Assembly (NCBI GenBank): GCA_947252975.1
Contig: CAMXWX010000008.1
Coordinates: forward strand, 1-34,749
DNA: 34,749 nucleotides
Source: an uncultured Gardnerella sp.
Lineage (GTDB): Bacteria; Actinomycetota; Actinomycetes; Actinomycetales; Bifidobacteriaceae
Direction: 5' to 3'
Shown here piece by piece: positions 8,027-14,946 of the stretch. Each line of letters starts with the position of its first letter. Within the stretch, counting starts at the first letter, position 1. Made by a program: the position numbers and the translations under genes. The notes beneath the pieces were generated by a model. The model worked only from the letters and a program-made list of their open reading frames with translations. It ran no database searches and was not told the origin of the DNA.

Positions 8027-9170
8027 TATAAGCGTAAATACAGACGCAACAAAATGCGTTCGCGCGCGCGCAAAAAAACCGCGACTTTTCTATTTGGATT
8101 GGATTCGCGCAATAGCTGCGATTTTGATTGTTGTAACTCATTTTAACAATCCGTATTTGGAGCCTACGCGATTCTTTGTAAATAGGCCATTTGGAATTTA
8201 CATTGGTGGATTAGGAGTATCGCTATTTTTGATTATTTCTGGCGCCGCTCTTATGTACAACTACGGGGATAGAGAAAGCCTGGATTTGCGCACATTCTAC
8301 ACAAAGCGCGCAAAAACGTTGTATCCAATGTTTTGGGTGGCATTTGTAGTGGCGAATATTTTACTGTTTGTTCGCAATAATGGCTATATTTTTGTACCAA
8401 GGCATAAGATAACAGTAATTTTTTCGCTTTTTGGAATGGATGGATATGCTTCTGCATTCGGTGTAGGCACATTTTACACTTTAGGTGAATGGTTCCTCGG
8501 ATTCATAATACTGTTTTACATAGTGTTTCCGCTTTTAAGAGTTGGTGTAAACAAAATGCCAATAGCAACTGTGTGCATTGTGTTGACTCTATATGCTGTA
8601 ACAGTTGTGTTCTTTATGTTTTACCAGATTCCACGAGTGCCGTCTGATATTCTTTTAACAACAAGATTGCCAGAATTAGTATTTGGCATGATTTTTGTAA
8701 AGTTTATTAAAAAAGTGCCGCATTGGCTTGCTGCAGTATCTTTTGTGATCCTTGCAGCACAACAATTAACGCACATATTAAAAGACAATATTGCAGTTAC
8801 GATTGTAGGAATATTTGCATTCCTATTGCTATCTTATATTGGCGAACTTGTTAAAAGTTTTAAGCCACTAAGCGCGTGCACAAAGTTTATATCCGCATAT
8901 TCGTACCCGATTTTTTTGGTTCACCACGTGTTAATAATGCAAGTGTTTACAGTAATATACCCTGTGTGGCTTAATCGCTGGCAAGCGTACGGATTGCTAA
9001 TCGCAGAGTTTGTGGTGATTCTTGTGCTTTCTGTAATACTCAAGCGTTTTACAAACTTGATTGTTGGTTTTGTGAGCAAATATTTAGTGAAAAGTAGTAG
9101 CAAAAATAGTGTTGAAAGTGCTGTGAGGAATCGCAGTGATAATAGCAGCACGAATCGCAGTTTGGATTAA
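8019..9170 (+). CDS. Acyltransferase 3 family membrane protein (OafA/YrhL-like)
   Basis: This 383-residue integral membrane protein begins, after a basic cytosolic tail, with FYLDWIRAIAAILIVVTHF. That is the signature first span of acyltransferase 3, with the family's catalytic histidine in VVTHF. About ten spans follow, including GEWFLGFIILFYIVFPLLR and a late SYPIFLVHHVLIMQ segment. Such enzymes O-acylate sugars of surface polysaccharides. The ATG at 8019 overlaps the end of the RgpF gene by 8 bases and has GAAGG (8006-8010) upstream. A longer in-frame start at 7971 would run far into the RgpF gene and is less likely. The C-terminus is a Ser/Asn/Arg-rich tail. Confidence 0.87.
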   Translation: MSDISVNTDATKCVRARAKKPRLFYLDWIRAIAAILIVVTHFNNPYLEPTRFFVNRPFGIYIGGLGVSLFLIISGAALMYNYGDRESLDLRTFYTKRAKTLYPMFWVAFVVANILLFVRNNGYIFVPRHKITVIFSLFGMDGYASAFGVGTFYTLGEWFLGFIILFYIVFPLLRVGVNKMPIATVCIVLTLYAVTVVFFMFYQIPRVPSDILLTTRLPELVFGMIFVKFIKKVPHWLAAVSFVILAAQQLTHILKDNIAVTIVGIFAFLLLSYIGELVKSFKPLSACTKFISAYSYPIFLVHHVLIMQVFTVIYPVWLNRWQAYGLLIAEFVVILVLSVILKRFTNLIVGFVSKYLVKSSSKNSVESAVRNRSDNSSTNRSLD

Positions 9171-9171
9171 C

Positions 9172-10068
9172 ATGCATATTTGTGCAGGAATAATCACCTA
9201 TAATCCAACTTTAACAGACGTAAGCACGTGTTTAGAAGCGCTATGCAATCAAGTAGAGCGCGTAATAATCGTAGACAATGCGTCTAAAAATGTTAAAAGC
9301 TTGCAAGAAGTTGTAAGCAAATACACAAACGTGACTTTAGTTAAAAACAGTCAAAATATTGGTTTTGCAAAAGCATTGACGCAAGTGTTTGAGTGGGCAA
9401 AATCGCAAGGTTTCAACTGGGTTCTAACGCTTAACGACGATTCTGTTGTGCCAAGCAACATGATTAGCGAATACAAGAAAATCCTGGAAAATCAGGGAAG
9501 TCTTGTAAATCAAAAAAATTCAAAAAATTCCAAAATCGCAATTGTATGCTCTTTGCTAAAAAACCGTTTAGACGGCACGATTTTACACAGCAAGTGTCAC
9601 GAAGACGAATGCATAACGTCTGGAAGCTTAACAAGCGTAGAAGCGTGGGCTAAGATCGGCGGATTTGACGAATGGCTAGAAATCGACGGAGTAGACTTCG
9701 ACTTTTCAAGGAGACTAGTGCGCGCTGGCTGGCAAATCGTAGAGTGCCAAAACGTTATAATGGAACACCAAATCGGCAAAGCGCGCTCAATAAACTTGAT
9801 TATAAAACACCCAATCGTGTGGAATCACAACGCAAATCGCAAGTACTACATAGCGCGAAATATGCAAGTAGTGGACTACAAAATGGGAACATACTCGTAT
9901 GCTAAGTCGTTGCGTGCAGTTGTGCGAGATATGATTTTCGTTGCGCTGTGGGAAAAGAATAAATTTGCGAAAATTCGCGCGATGATACGCGGATTTAAGG
10001 ATGGGCAGCAAAAGATTCGTCAAATGCGCAAAATCTCATCTTGTAAAGCAGAACAGAACGCGGTTTGA
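9172..10068 (+). CDS. Glycosyltransferase family 2, rhamnosyltransferase-like
   Basis: The 298-residue protein (from ATG 9172) begins ICAGIITYNPTLTDVSTC. It then has VIIVDNASKN, NIGFAKALTQ and the acidic metal motif LTLNDDS. Near residue 180 is GGFDEWLEIDGVDFDFSRR, an acceptor/base segment typical of RfbF- or WbbL-like rhamnosyl- and GlfT1-like galactofuranosyl-transferases. The start is uncertain. The ATG at 9172 matches where the family begins but has a poor ribosome site. An in-frame GTG at 9136, inside the acyltransferase gene, has AGGA at 9126-9129 with ideal six-base spacing and would add 12 residues. Either way the gene abuts or overlaps the acyltransferase, so translation is probably coupled. 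Confidence 0.82.
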   Translation: MHICAGIITYNPTLTDVSTCLEALCNQVERVIIVDNASKNVKSLQEVVSKYTNVTLVKNSQNIGFAKALTQVFEWAKSQGFNWVLTLNDDSVVPSNMISEYKKILENQGSLVNQKNSKNSKIAIVCSLLKNRLDGTILHSKCHEDECITSGSLTSVEAWAKIGGFDEWLEIDGVDFDFSRRLVRAGWQIVECQNVIMEHQIGKARSINLIIKHPIVWNHNANRKYYIARNMQVVDYKMGTYSYAKSLRAVVRDMIFVALWEKNKFAKIRAMIRGFKDGQQKIRQMRKISSCKAEQNAV

Positions 10069-10078
10069 AAGGATAGCA

Positions 10079-11230
10079 ATGACAGCAATGGAAAATTATG
10101 CTAAAAACGAAAATCCGCTAGTTTCTATAATCGTGCCAGTTTACAATTCTGCAAAATATTTGAGCGGATGCGTGGACTCGATTCTTGCGCAAACTTACAA
10201 AAACATAGAGCTGATTTTAGTAGACGACGGATCCAAAGACGACTCGGGTAAAATTTGCGATTCATACGCATCAAAAGATTCGCGAGTTAAAGTAATACAC
10301 CAACAAAATGGCGGAATATCGCGCGCGCAAAACGCGGGGCTTGATGCGGCTCGTGGCGAATTTATAGCGTTTGCAGACAATGACGATATTCTAGATTGCA
10401 AAAATATTGAGATTTTGTTAAACGCGCTTTTGCAAAGCGGAGCTAGCATGAGCAAAGCAAAATGGCGTCAATTTGGGCTAAGTAGCTTAGAGCAGATTAA
10501 AAAAGAAGCTGGATTGGATGCGCGTGGAGTGGATGCGAGTGACTTGCGTTCGGAAAAGTCGCCAGCAACCGCGCGTTTAGAGAACATGCCTCAAATAAAA
10601 ATCGTAAAAAATCCTCTAAAAGCGTATCAAACTGTATTTTGCAAAATATTTAGAATAATCGGAAATAAGCTGGGCAAAAACAGCGAAGCGCGCTACTTTA
10701 ACGAAGCGAATTGGTGCAGGCTGTACAGGCGAGAGGTTTGGGAAGGAGTGCGATTCCCAGAAGGAAAGTTTGCGCAAGATACGGCTATGGCGAGCGTGCT
10801 GTACTCGCGCATGAATTGCGTGGCGCATGTGGACGCAGTGTTGTATTACTGGCTGCAACGCGCAGATTCCGTAACGCACAAAATGCGAGACGCGGACTTT
10901 TACCACGATCATATAGACGCTGTTCGAGCAAATTGGGATTTGTGCTTAGAACACAACGTTGTGCCAGCAAGAAGCTACTACACAATGGTTGGAAATTTGA
11001 GGTACGAGCGATGCGCGCTGAAAAGCGGAGAAAATACGCTTAAAAGCGGAAAAAATAGCGACGCAGAAATCCAAAAAATATACGAAAAAAATTATGATAA
11101 AGACGTAAAATTTGCTAAATCAGCTGTTAAAAAGCTTACGATTTTACAGCGCGCGCAATGTTTTACGATGTCGTGTGTAAGAAATCTTGAAAAAATAATC
11201 TACGATTGCAAAATCAAAAATATGAAGTAA
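10079..11230 (+). CDS. Glycosyltransferase family 2 (CpsJ/EpsJ-like)
   Basis: This 383-residue enzyme has the classic GT2 opening VSIIVPVYNSAKYLSGC, then LVDDGSKDDSG, then NGGISRAQNAGLD, with DNDD as metal motif. The catalytic domain is split by a lysine/serine-rich insertion around residues 125-190. The FPEGKFAQDTAM segment and a helical C-terminus follow. The ATG at 10079 is ten bases after the previous stop and has GAAAGGA (10067-10073) five bases before it. An in-frame extension to 10001 lies inside the previous gene and lacks such a site. It belongs to the polysaccharide operon; linkage unknown. Confidence 0.83.
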   Translation: MTAMENYAKNENPLVSIIVPVYNSAKYLSGCVDSILAQTYKNIELILVDDGSKDDSGKICDSYASKDSRVKVIHQQNGGISRAQNAGLDAARGEFIAFADNDDILDCKNIEILLNALLQSGASMSKAKWRQFGLSSLEQIKKEAGLDARGVDASDLRSEKSPATARLENMPQIKIVKNPLKAYQTVFCKIFRIIGNKLGKNSEARYFNEANWCRLYRREVWEGVRFPEGKFAQDTAMASVLYSRMNCVAHVDAVLYYWLQRADSVTHKMRDADFYHDHIDAVRANWDLCLEHNVVPARSYYTMVGNLRYERCALKSGENTLKSGKNSDAEIQKIYEKNYDKDVKFAKSAVKKLTILQRAQCFTMSCVRNLEKIIYDCKIKNMK

Positions 11231-11275
11231 TGCAATTAAAAATCGAAGAGTAAAGTGTAAATCAGAAAGCAAGAA

Positions 11276-12517
11276 ATGAGTGGGAAAATGAGCGAATACC
11301 CAGATTTAGTAGTTGTTGGAGCAGGATTGTTCGGCTTAACCGTAGCTCAGCAGGCTGCAGAACGCGCTGGCGCTCGCGTTGAGATTATTGACGTGCGTAA
11401 TCACATTGGCGGCAACGCTTACTCGTATTTTGACGAGCGCACGGGAATTGAAATTCACAAGTATGGCGCGCATCTTTTCCACACAAGCAACAAGCGCGTG
11501 TGGGATTATGTGAACCGCTTTACAACGTTTACTAACTACGTGCATCGCGTTTATGCAACGCATGATGGCGAGGTGTATTCGTTGCCAATCAACTTGGGTA
11601 CAATTAACCAATTCTTCCACGCGCACTACACGCCAGAAGAAGCAAAGGCGCTTATTGCAAGCCAAGCAGGGGAGTTTGCTGGTAAAGATCCGCAAAATCT
11701 AAACGATAAGGGTATTAGCTTAATTGGGCGCCCGCTTTACGAGGCGTTTATTAAGAATTACACGGCAAAACAGTGGCAAACGGATCCTTCTAAGCTGCCT
11801 GCTGGAATTATTAAGCGCTTGCCTGTGCGATTTAACTACAATAATCGCTACTTTAAAGACACTTGGGAAGGATTGCCAACGGACGGATATACGGCTTGGA
11901 TGCAGCGCATGATTGACAATCCGCGTATTCACGTTTCGCTTGGCGTGGACTTTTTCGACGAATCGCAGCCGTTTAACAAGCGCGCGCTGGCGGAAGCTGG
12001 AGTGCCAGTGGTTTATACGGGGCCAGTGGACAGGTATTTTGACTACGCACTTGGCGAGTTAAAGTGGCGAACTGTTGACTTTAAGGAAGTGCGTTACAAG
12101 GAGAGCGACCACTTTGGCTGCCCAGTTATGAACTATTCAGATGCAGATGTTCCGTTTACGCGCGCGATTGAGTTTAAGAACTTTAATCCAGAGCGCGAGG
12201 AGGTTGGCGATTGCGAGGCTGGCGGCGTTGCTAGCTGCGATGCTGATTTTGTGCCAGGTAAAAGCGTTAAAGCTGGGGAGACTGTTGTTTGGCAGGAGTA
12301 TTCTCGCGCTGCAACTCGCGACGACGAGCCGTATTATCCAGTGAATACTGAGGAAGATAAAGCCTTGTATGCGCGCTATGCAGAGCTTGCAGCTGCTGAG
12401 CCGAACACTGTTTTTGGTGGGCGATTGGGAACGTACAGTTACTACGATATGCACAATGTGATTGATATGGCTTTGCGCGCTTACGAATCGCAAGTAGCGC
12501 CACTTATTGCGCGTTAA
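11276..12517 (+). CDS. glf: UDP-galactopyranose mutase
   Basis: This flavoenzyme interconverts UDP-galactopyranose and UDP-galactofuranose, the donor for galactofuranose-containing polysaccharides. The 413-residue sequence has the FAD-binding VVVGAGLFG motif (Gly15, Gly17, Gly20) and an acidic strand end IIDVRNHIGGNAY. IHKYGAHLFHTS is a family hallmark, as are FIKNYTAKQWQ and LPVRFNYNNRYF. The C-terminal GGRLGTYSYYDMHNVIDMAL closes the FAD site. The length is slightly above the usual 370-400 because of an acidic insertion near residues 300-335. The ATG at 11276 is preceded by AGAAAG; an internal ATG at 11288 is also possible. It is the last gene of the operon, implying that the polymer contains galactofuranose. 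Confidence 0.95.
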   Translation: MSGKMSEYPDLVVVGAGLFGLTVAQQAAERAGARVEIIDVRNHIGGNAYSYFDERTGIEIHKYGAHLFHTSNKRVWDYVNRFTTFTNYVHRVYATHDGEVYSLPINLGTINQFFHAHYTPEEAKALIASQAGEFAGKDPQNLNDKGISLIGRPLYEAFIKNYTAKQWQTDPSKLPAGIIKRLPVRFNYNNRYFKDTWEGLPTDGYTAWMQRMIDNPRIHVSLGVDFFDESQPFNKRALAEAGVPVVYTGPVDRYFDYALGELKWRTVDFKEVRYKESDHFGCPVMNYSDADVPFTRAIEFKNFNPEREEVGDCEAGGVASCDADFVPGKSVKAGETVVWQEYSRAATRDDEPYYPVNTEEDKALYARYAELAAAEPNTVFGGRLGTYSYYDMHNVIDMALRAYESQVAPLIAR

Positions 12518-12524
12518 GCGTAAA

Positions 12525-12554
12525 TAAGGCTGGAGCAAGTAAGGCTGGCGCAAA
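12525..12554. repeat. Imperfect 15-bp tandem duplication after glf
   Basis: TAAGGCTGGAGCAAG (12525-12539) is followed directly by a copy with two differences (12540-12554). Confidence 0.7.
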
Positions 12555-12567
12555 GTATATAAGTACG

Positions 12568-12603
12568 AAAAAGGGTTCCAACCAACAGTACTGGCTAGAA
12601 ACC
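12568..12603 (-). terminator. Probable intrinsic terminator of tRNA-Ser
   Basis: On the minus strand, just past the 3' end of the tRNA, GGTTTC (plus 12598-12603) can pair with GGAACC. Partly mismatched inner pairs extend the stem, and the run TTTTT (plus 12568-12572) follows. Confidence 0.45.
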
Positions 12604-12610
12604 TTACTCG

Positions 12611-12695
12611 CGGAGAATACGAGATTCGAACTCGTGAGGCTGTTACACCAACACGCTTTCCAAGCGTGCGCCATAGACCACTAGGCGAATTCTCC
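12611..12695 (-). tRNA. tRNA-Ser (anticodon GGA)
   Basis: The complement folds as a class II tRNA. The acceptor stem is GGAGAAT with ATTCTCC and discriminator G at 12611. The D-arm contains TAGTGGTCTATGG. The anticodon stem-loop is CACGC-TTGGAAA-GCGTG, with GGA at plus 12659-12661. There is a long variable arm and a T-arm ACGAG-TTCGAAT-CTCGT. The GGA anticodon reads UCC and UCU serine codons. CCA is not encoded. It lies convergent to the polysaccharide operon, between glf and the repeat island. Confidence 0.93.
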
Positions 12696-12771
12696 ACATC
12701 AATCATTGCGCTAAACACACAACGAAAGACAACTTAAATAAGATAACATAGTGTGCGGATAATGCAAAATC

Positions 12772-13029
12772 GCGCGTTGCGCGACGACCTGCCTTTTCGC
12801 TTAAAGCGTAGCGCGAATCGACGATTTCGAGCTGCATAATGCGCGAGAAATCACCTCGATTCGCTGAGCCGCTCAAACGTAAAGTCCAGTGGACTTTACG
12901 TGCGGCGAAGACGTTAGCGCGCTTAGACCGCGCTAACGATTTTCCAATTCGGAGCGCTGAGCCGCTCAAAGCAGAAGCACTGCTTCTGCGCTGCGAAAAC
13001 GTGAGCGCGCTGTAACGCGCGAGCGACAT
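12772..13029. repeat. Palindrome-rich repeat island A
   Basis: Most of the gap between tRNA-Ser and the EamA gene is stacked inverted repeats. Modules in order: a block (12772-12815) matching island B 24007-24052 on the opposite strand; a hairpin GATTTC/GAAATC (12823-12852); a perfect 12-bp-arm palindrome with arms ACGTAAAGTCCA (12877-12901). Next comes a perfect 10-bp-arm hairpin with arms CGTTAGCGCG (12912-12938). Last is an 84-base core (12946-13029) with a second palindrome, arms GCAGAAGCA. The core is nearly the reverse complement of 23918-24001. Both palindromes share flanks: CGCTGAGCCGCTCAAA before and GCGGCGAAGACGT or GCTGCGAAAACGT after. No coding potential is convincing. Confidence 0.88.
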
Positions 13030-13094
13030 TTTTAACGTTTTTACGATTCTTAAATCACCTTAATAGATTTATTGCACACACAATCCTTGCAATT

Positions 13095-13128
13095 GCGTGT
13101 TGTTGATTATGTGCGTGTTGTTGATTAT
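13095..13128 (+). repeat. 16-bp direct repeat upstream of the EamA gene
   Basis: GCGTGTTGTTGATTAT occurs at 13095-13110 and again, two bases later, at 13113-13128. The two copies are identical with a period of 18. It lies about 120-150 bases before the EamA start and could be a regulator site or a slippage product. Confidence 0.85.
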
Positions 13129-13151
13129 ATGATAGTGTAGATTTTTCATAT

Positions 13152-13184
13152 GTAGTAAGCGATTTGTGATTTGCGACTTACTAC
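13152..13184 (+). promoter_or_regulatory. Leader hairpin upstream of the EamA gene
   Basis: GTAGTAAG (13152-13159) pairs perfectly with CTTACTAC (13177-13184), extended by CG/CG with one bulged A. It ends 61 bases before the ATG. There is no U-run, so it is not a simple terminator. It does not match a riboswitch class I recognise. Confidence 0.35.
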
Positions 13185-13245
13185 AGATGTGCAAAACTAC
13201 AGGATTATTATCAAATACAGGGTTTAAGTTTAGAAGGTGTTTAGC

Positions 13246-14193
13246 ATGGATGTTGGTTTTGTAAAGAATATCCAAAAAATAAAGCCTAAAAAGACAAATC
13301 CTGCAGTTGATCATAGTCCGCGCACAATGATGATTGGCATAATCTTAACAATTCTTGGCGGCGCGCTTTGGGGCACAAACGCTACTGTTTCTAAGATTCT
13401 AATGTCTAAATACCTTGTAAGTCCGCTGCAAATCGCGTGCGTTCGTCAGCTTGCTGCAGGCGTGCTATTCGTAATTGTTGCCTCAATTGTTAATCGCAAG
13501 CAACTCGTTGGTGCATTAAGCACAAAAAAATCATGGCCAATGCTAGTTGTAACAGGTATTGTGTGCGTGCTTTTAACGCAAGTTGCGTATCTTTTTACAA
13601 TCGACTGGACTAACTCTGGCACAGCTACTGTTTTGCAAAGCCTCAATCTTCTTTTTGTGCTTGTTTACGTGTGTTTGCGGTCAAAAAGAACTCCGACGTT
13701 GCGCGAAAACATTGGTGTTTTGCTGGCTTTTGCAGGAACTGCGCTTATGGCAACGGGTGGCAATTTTAGCTCGCTTTCGCTGCCGTTGATGGGACTTTTG
13801 TGGGGATTAGCAGATGCTGCGAGTACGGCGGCGCTTGCGATTATGCCAGTTAAATTGATTGCAAAATGGGGAAATCTTACTGTAAACGGAATCACGTTTA
13901 TAATTGCAGGTCTTATTATGCTGCCATTTGTGAAGCCATGGCAAACAATGCCTCCTTTAGATTTGAGCGCGTATTTGCTGTTTACTTTTACAATTGTTGG
14001 CGGAACTTTTGGCGCATATTGGATGTTTTTGGCTGGCATTATGCGAGTTGGATCTGTGCGCGGAACGCTTTTAGGCGCGAGTGAGCCTGTTATGGCTGCA
14101 ATCACGGCTGTTGTGTTTACGGGAGCTGTGTTCTCGTGGGCTGATTTTGCAGGATTTGCGCTTATTTTTATTATGATGATTTTATTGAGGTGA
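13246..14193 (+). CDS. EamA-family (DMT superfamily) transporter
   Basis: This 315-residue protein has about ten membrane spans arranged as two EamA repeats. The first opens with IILTILGGALWGTNATVSK and includes DWTNSGTATVLQSLNLLFV. The second opens with LMGLLWGLADAAS and includes GTLLGASEPVMAAITAVVF. These are typical drug/metabolite exporters or permeases; the substrate cannot be told from sequence. The start is the ATG at 13246, with AGAAGG at 13232-13237. A GTG at 13237 overlaps that ribosome site and is unlikely. The stop at 14193 is two bases before the next ATG, so the tRNA methyltransferase is probably in the same operon. Confidence 0.88.
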   Translation: MDVGFVKNIQKIKPKKTNPAVDHSPRTMMIGIILTILGGALWGTNATVSKILMSKYLVSPLQIACVRQLAAGVLFVIVASIVNRKQLVGALSTKKSWPMLVVTGIVCVLLTQVAYLFTIDWTNSGTATVLQSLNLLFVLVYVCLRSKRTPTLRENIGVLLAFAGTALMATGGNFSSLSLPLMGLLWGLADAASTAALAIMPVKLIAKWGNLTVNGITFIIAGLIMLPFVKPWQTMPPLDLSAYLLFTFTIVGGTFGAYWMFLAGIMRVGSVRGTLLGASEPVMAAITAVVFTGAVFSWADFAGFALIFIMMILLR

Positions 14194-14195
14194 TT

Positions 14196-14873
14196 ATGAC
14201 GAATATGCAAGATGCACAAAACACGGATTTACAAAATCCAGATGCGCAAAACCCAGTCAATCGCGTAGAGCAGATGTATGAGTACGGCTACCGAAAGTCA
14301 AACTACGGCCCAGACGAGCTTGTAACAGACGCGCACGGAAATCCAATAAGCGTTATGGATGCCATGCTAAGCGCGCAAGATGCAAGCACTGCGCAAACTC
14401 AAACTCCGCACTTGTGCTTCTATTCGCCTAGAATCCCAGGAAACACAGGATCTGCGATTCGCCTTTGCGCTGTAACGGGCACCATTTTGCATCTTGTAGA
14501 GCCGCTTGGATTTAATCTTCAAGACACAAAGCTTCGTCGCGCGGGTCTTGATTATCACGATATGGCACACGTTGTTATGCATCCGAATTTTGAAAACCTT
14601 GTTGAGTCAATGCCAAATTCTCGCATAATCGCGTTTACTGCAAACGCCACAAAACTTTACACAGATGTTGAGTATAAGCCGAACGATATTTTGCTTTTTG
14701 GGCCAGAGCCAGGAGATATTCCAGACCCAATGGATATTATGGCAGGCCCGCATGTTGCGGAACAGGTTCGCTTGCCAATGCGACCTTCGCTTAGAAGCTT
14801 AAATCTTACGAATTGCGCATCAATCGCCATTTATGAGGCGTGGCGTCAGCTTGGATTTGAGGGCGGGAAGTAG
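14196..14873 (+). CDS. trmL: tRNA (cytidine/uridine-2'-O-)-methyltransferase, TrmL-like SPOUT enzyme
   Basis: This SPOUT-fold methyltransferase (225 residues) is predicted to 2'-O-methylate the wobble base 34 of leucine tRNAs using S-adenosylmethionine. The core begins at about residue 72 with LCFYSPRIPGNTGSAIRLCA, which carries motif 1 (N-x-G-x-x-x-R). Motif 2 is LLFGPEPGDIPD near 166-176. Motif 3 is RSLNLTNCASIAIYEAWRQ near the C-terminus and forms the knotted cofactor site. Compared with E. coli TrmL (about 157 residues) there is a 70-residue Gln/Asn-rich N-terminal extension with no recognised domain. The ATG at 14196 is preferred over a GTG at 14190 because AGG lies upstream. The gene is two bases downstream of the EamA gene. 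Confidence 0.87.
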   Translation: MTNMQDAQNTDLQNPDAQNPVNRVEQMYEYGYRKSNYGPDELVTDAHGNPISVMDAMLSAQDASTAQTQTPHLCFYSPRIPGNTGSAIRLCAVTGTILHLVEPLGFNLQDTKLRRAGLDYHDMAHVVMHPNFENLVESMPNSRIIAFTANATKLYTDVEYKPNDILLFGPEPGDIPDPMDIMAGPHVAEQVRLPMRPSLRSLNLTNCASIAIYEAWRQLGFEGGK

Positions 14874-14912
14874 CAAAAAATAGTCAAAAATGGCAAAAAA
14901 TAGCCAAAAATA
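14873..14912 (+). repeat. A-rich 20-bp near-perfect tandem repeat
   Basis: GCAAAAAATAGTCAAAAATG (14873-14892) is repeated directly with two changes (14893-14912) right after the trmL stop. It fills most of the gap before the next promoter. Confidence 0.8.
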
Positions 14913-14933
14913 GTCTTAAAACTACTCATGCAT

Positions 14934-14939
14934 TACAAT
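14934..14939 (+). promoter_or_regulatory. Putative -10 box of a leaderless promoter
   Basis: TACAAT is followed by exactly seven bases and then ATG at 14947. There is no Shine-Dalgarno upstream. The same TANNNT-N7-ATG spacing occurs before the adnA-like gene. Confidence 0.45.
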
Positions 14940-14946
14940 GGTTAAT

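Noticed and set aside
12137..12718. 193-codon minus-strand frame overlapping glf and the tRNA
   Set aside because: It runs through tRNA-Ser and antisense to conserved glf sequence, so it cannot be a real gene.
12703..13029. 108-codon open frame on the minus strand across repeat island A
   Set aside because: It is made almost wholly of the palindromic repeat modules, lacks a plausible ribosome site and has no protein-like domain. It is open only because of the GC-rich repeats.
13152..13184. Possible riboswitch before the EamA gene
   Set aside because: Only one short hairpin is visible, with no junction or conserved core of a class I know, and no terminator alternative. Kept only as a hairpin.
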